DNA of 12,710 nt from an uncultured Muribaculaceae bacterium (lineage in GTDB: Bacteria > Bacteroidota > Bacteroidia > Bacteroidales > Muribaculaceae), in the NCBI GenBank assembly GCA_910589095.1, contig CAJUSN010000070.1, forward strand, positions 1 through 12,710. Direction: 5' to 3'. Below are positions 6,675 to 12,710 of the stretch, in pieces. The first letter of the stretch is position 1, and every line of letters starts with the position of its first letter. The notes below the pieces were generated by a model. It saw only the letters and a program-made list of their open reading frames with translations, ran no database searches and was not told the origin of the DNA. Both the position numbers and the translations under genes were made by a program.

Positions 6675-9600
6675 ATGAAATTAGACAGATTCATTAACCG
6701 ACCGGTGCTTTCAACGGTGATCTCCATCTTCATCGTACTGCTCGGTCTGATAGGCCTCTTCTCGTTGCCTATCACGCAGTATCCTGATATTGCACCGCCT
6801 ACAATTTCGGTGACAACCACATATACCGGTGCGAATGCCCAGGCAGTGCTCAATTCAGTAATCGCACCTCTTGAAGAGTCAATCAACGGTGCCGAGGGTA
6901 TGACCTACATGGAATCTACCGCAACAAACACCGGCTCAGCAACCATCAACGTGTACTTCGAACAGGGCTTCGACCCCGACATGGCTGCCGTCGACGTGCA
7001 GAACCGTGTGGCCAAGGCCCAAAGTCTCCTGCCGGCTGAAGTTACTCGTGTTGGTGTCTTGACACAGAAGCGACAGACTTCTATGCTTGTCGGCATCTCT
7101 CTCTACGATGCCTCAGGTAAATACTCCGAGGACTTCGTGGAAAACTACATGAAGATCAACATCGTCCCCCAGATGCAGCGTATCCAGGGTGTAGGTGATG
7201 TGATGGTCATGGGTGCCGATTACTCTATGCGTATATGGCTCAAGCCCGACGTTATGGCTCAATACCATCTTGAGCCGGGCGACGTTTCCCTCGCTCTTGC
7301 CGAGCAGAACATTGAAGCAGCCCCGGGTGCTTTCGGTGAACAAGGCAATCAGACCTTCCAGTACATCATGCGCTACAAAGGTCGCCTCGTTACTCCCGAG
7401 GAGTTTGAAAATATCGTTATCCGTGCAACTGACACCGGCGAGGTTCTCCGCCTGAAAGATATTGCTGAAGTTGAACTTGGCCGTGTAACCTACGGTTTCC
7501 ATGGCGCTCTCAACGGTAAAATCGGTGTAACCGCAATTGTATTCCAGACTGCCGGATCAAACGCCACGAAGATCATCGAGGACTGTCTCGCTTTTGCCGA
7601 TGACGTGAAGAAGGACCTCCCCGAGGGCCTGGAAATAGCAATCCCGATGAACAACAATGATTTCCTCTACGCTTCTATCCACCATGTGATCCAGACGCTT
7701 ATCGAGGCTTTCGTGCTCGTGTTCATTGTGGTGTTCCTTTTCCTTCAGGACCTTCGTTCAACCATCATTCCTGCCATTGCCATTCCCGTGGCCTTGATCG
7801 GTACGTTCTTCGGCATGAAGCTCATCGGTTTCTCCGTCAACCTCATCACCCTTTCGGCCCTCGTGCTCGCAATCGCCATTGTGGTCGACGACGCCATTGT
7901 GGTCGTCGAGGCGGTCCATGCCAAGCTCGACGTCGGTTACAAGAGCTCACGTAAAGCCGCTATCGACGCAATGAGTGAAATCGGTGGCGCACTTGTGTCC
8001 ATCACACTGGTCATGATGCTCGTGTTCATTCCCGTGTCATTCATGCCCGGCACCTCAGGTGTGTTCTACCAGCAGTTCGGTCTCACAATGGCCATAGCCA
8101 TCGGTCTCTCAGCTGTCAACGCGTTGACTCTTTCGCCCGCACTTTGCGCCGTGTTCCTCAAGCCTCACAATGCTGACGCTTCCCTCAAGGAACGTATGGC
8201 CGATTCATATGCCGCTGCCGGACAGGCCTACCGCCGTCGGTTCAACCTCCCACCGTTTGTTACGTTCATCCTTCTCGTGGCCACCATCACCTTCATGGTC
8301 CTCGGTTGGTTCAATTTCGATAACGTCCTCCTCAGCTCCGCTTGCTCTGTAATTGCCCTCATCACTCTCTTCGGACTCTTCAGCAAGAACTTCCAGGTTG
8401 CTTTTGAGAAGACCTATGCAAGCGTGCTTGGAAAATATAAGAAAGGTACCGAATTCTTCATTCGCCACAAAGTAACCTCTTTTGTAATTGTAGCTGCATC
8501 TATTGCAATACTTGTATTCCTTATGGGTCGTACTCCTACGGCGTTGGTTCCCAATGAAGATACCGGTACACTCTTCTGTATGGTCGACATGCCCCCGGGC
8601 ACTTCTCAGGAACGAACCGGCGAAGTACTCGCTCAGGTTGACTCTATCCTTGCCAAGATACCGGCCATTCAGACCCGTACCATGATCAATGGTTACTCAT
8701 TCGTTGCAGGCCAGGGTGCCACTTACGGTACTTTCATCATCAAGCTCAAGGACTGGAGCGAACGCTCTGCAGCCGAAAGCTCCGATGCTATTCTCGGACA
8801 GCTCTACGGTATGACAGGACAGCTCATCAAGGACGGTCGTGTCGTTATCTTCGCGCCCCCTATGATTTCCGGTTACTCTGTCACCAACGGTTTTGAAATC
8901 AAGATGCAGGACAAGACTGGTGGCGATGTCAACGAGTTCTTCAACGTGGTTCAGACATTCCTCGGCGCTCTCAACCAGCAGCCTGAAATACAGATGGCCT
9001 ACACCACGTTCAACCCCACATTCCCACAGTATATGGTCGATGTTGATGCTGCCAAGTGTAAGCAGGCAGGCATTTCGCCCAGCTCGGTTCTCTCTGCACT
9101 TCAGGGTTACTATGGCGGTATGTATGTATCCAACTTCAACCGCTTCGGTAAGCTCTACCGTGTAATGATGCAGGCCTCGCCTGAGGCGCGCGTTTCGCCC
9201 GAAACACTCAACAGCATCAAGATTCGCAACGGTGCCGATATGGCTTCCATCGCCAACTTCGTCAAGCTCACCCGCGTTTATGGCCCTGACTTGTTGAACC
9301 GTTTCAACATGTTCACCTCAATCTCTGTCAACGGTAATCCCAACCCCGGTTACTCTTCAGGTGACGCTCTCGCTGCTATTGAGCGTGTGGCCAACGAGGT
9401 TCTCCCCCAGGGATTCGGTTACGAATATGCCGGTATGACCCGTGAGGAAGCAGGTTCGTCAGGCAATGCAACTGCCATGATCTTCGGCCTCTGCTTGCTT
9501 TTCGTCTACCTCCTTCTCTCGGCTCAGTATGAAAGCTACATCCTCCCCTTGGCCGTTATCCTCTCTGTGCCGTTCGGTTTGATGGGTACATTCATTTTCG

Positions 9601-10028
9601 CCGACATCAGCGGTATTTCCAACAACATCTACCTCCAGATTGCGCTCATCATGCTCATAGGTCTGTTGGCTAAGAACGCCATCCTTATCGTTGAGTTTGC
9701 CCTCGAACGCCGTCGCACCGGTATGTCCGTTGTCAAAGCGGCAATAGATGGTGCCGTGGCTCGTCTCCGACCCATCCTCATGACCTCTCTCGCTCTCATC
9801 ATCGGTCTTTTGCCCATGATGTTTGCCCATGGTGTTGGTGCCAACGGTAACCGTGCTCTCGGTTCCGGTTCCGTGGGCGGTATGCTCATCGGTATGATCT
9901 TCCAGATCTTCATCGTGCCCGCCCTATTCGTGGCCTTCCAGCTCATTCAGGAAAAGATCACCCCGCTCAAGTGGGAGGATACTGACAATGAAGGCATCGA
10001 AAGCGAACTTGAACAGTACTCCAAGTAA
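6675..10028 (+). CDS. HAE1-type RND efflux transporter (AcrB-like) with enlarged central loop
   Basis: This is a proton-driven inner-membrane multidrug exporter of 1117 residues; AcrB-type pumps are usually about 1030-1060. Family marks include FINRPVLSTVISIFIVLLG (TM1), LPITQYPDIAPP, and the two-repeat layout with large periplasmic loops. The proton-relay residues are present: Asp405-Asp406 in TM4 (VVDDAIVVVE), Lys1000 in TM10 (LLAKNAILIVEFA), and Arg1030 and Thr1037 in TM11 (RLRPILMTS), matching AcrB D407/D408, K940, R971 and T978. Between LKPH (495-498) and NEDTG (627-631) there are about 60 extra residues containing two hydrophobic helices (about 528-546 and 552-569). The total is therefore predicted to be 14 rather than 12 helices. 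It is encoded with its adaptor and channel. Substrates cannot be read from the sequence. Confidence 0.95.
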   Translation: MKLDRFINRPVLSTVISIFIVLLGLIGLFSLPITQYPDIAPPTISVTTTYTGANAQAVLNSVIAPLEESINGAEGMTYMESTATNTGSATINVYFEQGFDPDMAAVDVQNRVAKAQSLLPAEVTRVGVLTQKRQTSMLVGISLYDASGKYSEDFVENYMKINIVPQMQRIQGVGDVMVMGADYSMRIWLKPDVMAQYHLEPGDVSLALAEQNIEAAPGAFGEQGNQTFQYIMRYKGRLVTPEEFENIVIRATDTGEVLRLKDIAEVELGRVTYGFHGALNGKIGVTAIVFQTAGSNATKIIEDCLAFADDVKKDLPEGLEIAIPMNNNDFLYASIHHVIQTLIEAFVLVFIVVFLFLQDLRSTIIPAIAIPVALIGTFFGMKLIGFSVNLITLSALVLAIAIVVDDAIVVVEAVHAKLDVGYKSSRKAAIDAMSEIGGALVSITLVMMLVFIPVSFMPGTSGVFYQQFGLTMAIAIGLSAVNALTLSPALCAVFLKPHNADASLKERMADSYAAAGQAYRRRFNLPPFVTFILLVATITFMVLGWFNFDNVLLSSACSVIALITLFGLFSKNFQVAFEKTYASVLGKYKKGTEFFIRHKVTSFVIVAASIAILVFLMGRTPTALVPNEDTGTLFCMVDMPPGTSQERTGEVLAQVDSILAKIPAIQTRTMINGYSFVAGQGATYGTFIIKLKDWSERSAAESSDAILGQLYGMTGQLIKDGRVVIFAPPMISGYSVTNGFEIKMQDKTGGDVNEFFNVVQTFLGALNQQPEIQMAYTTFNPTFPQYMVDVDAAKCKQAGISPSSVLSALQGYYGGMYVSNFNRFGKLYRVMMQASPEARVSPETLNSIKIRNGADMASIANFVKLTRVYGPDLLNRFNMFTSISVNGNPNPGYSSGDALAAIERVANEVLPQGFGYEYAGMTREEAGSSGNATAMIFGLCLLFVYLLLSAQYESYILPLAVILSVPFGLMGTFIFADISGISNNIYLQIALIMLIGLLAKNAILIVEFALERRRTGMSVVKAAIDGAVARLRPILMTSLALIIGLLPMMFAHGVGANGNRALGSGSVGGMLIGMIFQIFIVPALFVAFQLIQEKITPLKWEDTDNEGIESELEQYSK

Positions 10029-10053
10029 CTCAATGTAACTTAACTTTACGTAA

Positions 10054-11451
10054 ATGAAAATCCGTAAATCAATCATAGCAGCTTCAGCCCTTGCCATTTC
10101 CATGGCAGGGCTCAGCAGCTGCAACATTTATAAAAAGTACGAGACCCCCGACAACACTCCCATGATGTCGGACTATAAGCAGGCCCTCGAACAGCAGGTG
10201 GACAGCTCCGCCTTCGGAAATCTCCGCTGGCAGGAAGTTTTCACCGATCCCGTTCTCGCTTCGCTCATCGAGCAGGCTCTCGCCAACAACACCAATCTGC
10301 GAAATGCCAAACTGAACGTCGACATTGCCCACGCTCAGCTCAAAGGTGCCAAACTTTCTTACCTCCCCTCTGTGGCATTAGCTCCCAGCGGACAGGGTTC
10401 CAAGTTCTTCACCAATCCATCGCAGTCCATGTCATGGAGCTACAACATCCCCCTCTCCGTAAGCTGGGAGATCGATGTGTTCGCAAAGCTTCTCAATAGC
10501 AAGCGTGGAGCCCAGGCTTCCTACGAAATGACCCAGGCCTACGAACAGGCCACACGCTCTCAGATCATTGCCGGTGTTGCCAACTGTTACTATGCCATAG
10601 CAATGCTCCAGGCTCAGCTTGAGGTTAGCCGCTCCACAGCCGCTCTCTGGCAGGAAAGTGTTCAGACAATGAAGGACCTCAAAGAGGCCGGACGTCTCAA
10701 TGAAGTGGCAGTTGTTCAGAGCGAGGCTCAGTACTATGGTATCCTCTCATCGATCACCGACATTGAAGTGTCGCTCCATGAAATGAACAACACCATGTCA
10801 CTTCTTCTCAACGTCATGCCTCAGCACTGGTCAATCCCTGCAAGCGCTGCTCTCAACGTTCCAGCCATAGCTCGCGAATCAATCCCTATGCGTGAGCTTG
10901 CATCTCGTCCCGATGTAGCGGCCGCCGAACGCAACCTTGCAGTGGCCTACTACTCCACCAACAGCGCTCGTGCTGCATTCTATCCCGGTCTCAACATCAC
11001 TGCCAACGGCGGTTTCACCAACCTTCTCGGCTCCATGATCATGAACCCCGGTAAGTTCTTCATCAACCTCGCCGGTTCGCTCACTGTTCCCCTCTTCTCC
11101 CGCGGTCAGAACATTGCCCGCCTTGAAGCGGCCAAAGCTCAGCAGCAGCAGGCCATGAACAATTTTGAATATACTCTCCTCAGCGCAAGTGCCGAGGTTT
11201 CGGATGCCCTCACTCTCTTTGAGAAGAGCGTTGAAAAACGCGCCGCTCTCGACATCCAGGCTTCTAAATTGTCAAATGCCGTAGATTACACCCAGGAACT
11301 CCTTAAGCTCGGAACTTACGGAACAACCTACCTCGATGTACTCACCGCTCAGCAAGGTTTGCTCCAGGCTCAGATCTCATCTATTACCGCCCAAAACGCT
11401 CAAAACCGCGCGCTCATAAACCTTTACCAGGCGCTCGGAGGCGGACGTTAA
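10054..11451 (+). CDS. Efflux outer-membrane channel lipoprotein (TolC/NodT family)
   Basis: This outer-membrane factor of 465 residues completes the tripartite pump. The signal peptide ends in the lipobox LSSC (Cys23), typical of NodT/OprM-type lipoproteins. The duplicated TolC fold is visible: WQEVFTDPVLASLIEQALANNTNLRNAKLNV, long Ala/Gln-rich helical stretches (about 75-100, 150-225 and 350-460), and a Pro/aromatic strand region (SWSYNIPLSVSWEIDVFAKL; later LAGSLTVPLFSRGQN). The internal repeat LASRPDVAAAERNLAVAYY is a hallmark of the family. The gene starts 25 bases after the transporter stop and is followed 26 bases later by the lpxA-like gene. Confidence 0.94.
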   Translation: MKIRKSIIAASALAISMAGLSSCNIYKKYETPDNTPMMSDYKQALEQQVDSSAFGNLRWQEVFTDPVLASLIEQALANNTNLRNAKLNVDIAHAQLKGAKLSYLPSVALAPSGQGSKFFTNPSQSMSWSYNIPLSVSWEIDVFAKLLNSKRGAQASYEMTQAYEQATRSQIIAGVANCYYAIAMLQAQLEVSRSTAALWQESVQTMKDLKEAGRLNEVAVVQSEAQYYGILSSITDIEVSLHEMNNTMSLLLNVMPQHWSIPASAALNVPAIARESIPMRELASRPDVAAAERNLAVAYYSTNSARAAFYPGLNITANGGFTNLLGSMIMNPGKFFINLAGSLTVPLFSRGQNIARLEAAKAQQQQAMNNFEYTLLSASAEVSDALTLFEKSVEKRAALDIQASKLSNAVDYTQELLKLGTYGTTYLDVLTAQQGLLQAQISSITAQNAQNRALINLYQALGGGR

Positions 11452-11477
11452 CCATACACATTTTAATCCCAAATGCC

Positions 11478-12266
11478 ATGATTAGTCCTTTAGCCCACGT
11501 TGATCCCGCCGCCAAGATCGGCGCCAACGTAAAGATCCATCCTTTCGCTTTCATCGATGCCGACGTTGAAATCGGTGATGAATGTGAAATCATGCCCTAC
11601 GCCAGCATTATGCGTGGCACTCGCCTTGGTAAGAACAACAAAGTTTACCAGAACTCCGTTATCGGCGCCGACCCTCAGGATTTCCGTTGGACAGGTCAGC
11701 CATCGTTCTGCACCATCGGCGATAACAATGTGATCCGCGAAAATGTAATCATAAATCGCGGCTTCAACTCTGAAAAGGGCACCGTGATAGGCAATGATTC
11801 TTTCATTATGGCCATGACCCACATAGGGCATGACTCAGTGATTGAAGGTAAATGTGTATTGGGCAATAATGTTGTTATTGCAGGCGAAGCCCGCGTCGGT
11901 AACTGCTGCATACTCTCATCCTCCGTTATGCTGCATGAAAACTCTCGCGTTGGTGATTGGGTGCTCATAAAAGGGGGATGCCGTATCTCCGGCAATGTTC
12001 CTCCCTTCGTTATTATGGCCCACAATCCCGCTTCTTACTTCGGTGTCAATGCCGTAGTACTTCGCAAACACGGTTACACCGAGGAGCAAGTCGATGACAT
12101 TGCAAAAGCCTACCGCCATGTTTATCAGAGCGGAACATCGGTGTTCAATGCCATGAAGCGAATTGAAGCCGACCTTGATCCAACGCCCGTGCGTGACACT
12201 ATCCTCGCATTCATCCGCGACAGCAAGTTGCGCCTCGTGGCCATCCCGCGCGACCTCGTGCAATAA
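11478..12266 (+). CDS. lpxA: LpxA-like UDP-N-acetylglucosamine O-acyltransferase, divergent
   Basis: LpxA (EC 2.3.1.129) moves a hydroxyacyl chain from ACP to UDP-GlcNAc, the first step of lipid A synthesis. The protein has 262 residues, normal for the family. The left-handed beta-helix hexapeptide repeats are plain (VDPAAKIGANVKIHPFAFI, ADVEIGDECEI). The IRENVIINRG block is present, and so is the catalytic-type His118 in MTHIGHD (E. coli H125). By alignment from memory it differs at positions conserved in E. coli: DFR (68-70) in place of DLK, Glu137 in place of H144 (AGE for AGH), and HEN (153-155) in place of HQF. The end (NVPPFVIMAHNPASYFGVNAVVLRKHGY) is LpxA-like, followed by a helical C-terminal domain. 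It sits after the efflux genes with no lpxC, lpxD or fabZ in view, so it may be a second, specialised copy. Confidence 0.85.
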   Translation: MISPLAHVDPAAKIGANVKIHPFAFIDADVEIGDECEIMPYASIMRGTRLGKNNKVYQNSVIGADPQDFRWTGQPSFCTIGDNNVIRENVIINRGFNSEKGTVIGNDSFIMAMTHIGHDSVIEGKCVLGNNVVIAGEARVGNCCILSSSVMLHENSRVGDWVLIKGGCRISGNVPPFVIMAHNPASYFGVNAVVLRKHGYTEEQVDDIAKAYRHVYQSGTSVFNAMKRIEADLDPTPVRDTILAFIRDSKLRLVAIPRDLVQ

Positions 12267-12287
12267 CCTTCCCCTCTCCTCGTTTGC

Positions 12288-12323
12288 GGTTCCCTATGTT
12301 GGAACCACAAAACTGAATTTTGT
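12288..12323 (+). other. Two adjacent small hairpins after lpxA
   Basis: GGTTCC (12288-12293) pairs with GGAACC (12301-12306) around 7 bases. ACAAAA (12307-12312) pairs with TTTTGT (12318-12323) around 5 bases, followed by TTTCTCC. They lie 21-57 bases after the lpxA stop and could help end or stabilise the transcript. Both stems are short. Confidence 0.3.
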
Positions 12324-12351
12324 TTTCTCCACATTTATATCATCCCTGAAG

Positions 12352-12381
12352 CGGGGACATTGCCGTGAGGCAATGTCTCCG
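12352..12381 (+). terminator. Likely terminator hairpin of the efflux-lpxA operon
   Basis: The arms CGGGGACATTGCC (12352-12364) and GGCAATGTCTCCG (12369-12381) form a 13-bp stem with one G-T wobble and a GTGA loop. It is followed by TGTCTTTCT, a moderately T-rich tail. It starts 86 bases after the lpxA stop. Confidence 0.55.
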
Positions 12382-12412
12382 TGTCTTTCTCCCCCACCTC
12401 CTTCCCAAACCT

Positions 12413-12484
12413 CCCTAGAGCCCCTAAAGTCCCTAAAGTCCCTAAAGTCCTTAAAGTCCTTAAAGTCCTTAATCTCCCTAAAAT
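12413..12484. repeat. 9-bp tandem repeat, eight units
   Basis: Eight consecutive 9-base units fill these 72 bases. The consensus is CCCTAAAGT, with exact copies at 12422, 12431 and 12440. CCTTAAAGT occurs at 12449 and 12458. Degenerate end units are CCCTAGAGC (12413), CCTTAATCT (12467) and CCCTAAAAT (12476). Exact copies in the middle with decay at the edges suggest slippage-driven growth. The period is a multiple of three, which is why long spurious frames (SLK or DFK repeats) cross it. Confidence 0.9.
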
Positions 12485-12496
12485 CCTTCCGCCCCT

Positions 12497-12526
12497 CTAT
12501 AATAGCTACCTCAGCTATAATAGCTA
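12497..12526. repeat. 12-bp direct repeat CTATAATAGCTA
   Basis: CTATAATAGCTA occurs at 12497-12508 and 12515-12526, separated by CCTCAG, giving an 18-base period. TAGCT and AGCTA within it also form a short inverted repeat. Its function is unknown. Confidence 0.7.
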
Positions 12527-12558
12527 TCCATAATCTTCCCCCTCTTCTTGTATCCCCC

Positions 12559-12573
12559 GTGGCTGAAAGCCAC
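12559..12573. repeat. Small perfect hairpin GTGGCT-GAA-AGCCAC
   Basis: A 6-bp perfect stem encloses a 3-base loop just upstream of the larger palindrome at 12586. The two may belong to one dispersed element. Confidence 0.5.
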
Positions 12574-12585
12574 CTTGTCACATAG

Positions 12586-12625
12586 CCGGGTCCTCGGTAT
12601 GGCGGAGCCATCACCGAGGGCCCGG
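12586..12625. repeat. Long stem-loop, possible REP-like palindromic element
   Basis: Outer arms CCGGGTCCTCGGT (12586-12598) and ACCGAGGGCCCGG (12613-12625) pair over 13 bp with one T-G wobble. Inside, ATGGC (12599-12603) pairs with GCCAT (12607-12611) around a GGA loop, leaving only C12612 unpaired. The result is an almost continuous 18-bp GC-rich stem. It lacks a T-tract and lies about 320 bases from the nearest gene end, so a dispersed palindrome is more likely than a simple terminator. Confidence 0.6.
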
Positions 12626-12710
12626 TCCCTTCCATCATCGTCCGCAAGCCCCGAAGGGTTATAGTGGTCGGAAGACATCTGTCAATCCATCTTTCAGTGT
12701 ATTTTCGTAT

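Larger units (their letters stand above)
12267..12710. other. Non-coding repeat-rich region to the right edge
   Basis: This 444-base stretch carries the hairpins, tandem and direct repeats listed separately, and pyrimidine-rich spacer sequence. In 12626-12710 I see no gene or clear signal, only the short motif CCCCGAAGGG. Open frames crossing the region on both strands are low-complexity products of the 9-bp repeat and the palindromes. Confidence 0.6.

Noticed and set aside
12413..12484. CRISPR array or telomere-like repeat (CCCTAAA)
   Set aside because: Units are 9 bases with no spacers, so it is not CRISPR. The resemblance to eukaryotic telomere sequence is coincidental in a bacterial intergenic region.
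12163..12585. Plus-strand 140-residue frame with SLK repeats
   Set aside because: It overlaps the lpxA end in another frame and is mostly a translation of the 9-bp tandem repeat.
12294..12647. Minus-strand 117-residue frame with DFK repeats
   Set aside because: It is a translation of the tandem repeat and palindromes, with no gene-like start context or domain.

Overview
The window reads as chromosomal DNA of an anaerobic gut-type Bacteroidales, with Muribaculaceae the best guess. This rests on the style of the proteins (PurC, MenG, a secreted M13 peptidase, lipoprotein efflux parts), on TAnnTTTG-type promoter boxes in place of Shine-Dalgarno-led starts, and on an RHS fragment of the type found in this order. 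No rRNA, tRNA, CRISPR array or intact insertion sequence is visible.

Bases 1-1169 are an accessory scar. An AT-rich 3' gene end (2-256) is followed by a small AT-rich membrane-protein gene whose frame breaks at a run of six A. Next comes a GC-rich piece of an RHS/YD-repeat protein (726-1169), cut off before the usual RHS core end. An AT-rich cassette beside a GC-rich RHS core piece is the usual look of a decaying polymorphic-toxin/immunity locus. The toxin and immunity roles of the small genes are inference only.

Bases 1211-5094 are a housekeeping block on the plus strand. A TAACTTTG promoter box leads into purC (purine synthesis), then menG/ubiE (last step of menaquinone synthesis, probably a TTG start) and, 2 bases later, pepO (secreted M13 zinc metallopeptidase). 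A perfect 13-bp hairpin closes the unit.

Bases 5095-12381 hold a second unit. A control region with an 18-bp palindrome just upstream of a TAATTTTG box precedes a complete tripartite RND efflux pump: lipoprotein adaptor, HAE1-type inner-membrane transporter, and NodT-type outer-membrane lipoprotein channel. An LpxA-family acyltransferase gene follows 26 bases after the channel gene, so drug export and outer-membrane lipid synthesis may be co-transcribed. Two proteins here are unusual. The RND transporter carries about 60 extra residues, with two extra predicted membrane helices, in the loop between the usual TM6 and TM7. The LpxA-like protein keeps the catalytic His but differs at several positions conserved in well-studied LpxA.

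Bases 12267-12710 are non-coding and rich in structure: hairpins (one a likely terminator), an 8-copy 9-bp tandem repeat, a 12-bp direct repeat, and a long 13+5-bp stem that looks like a dispersed palindromic element.
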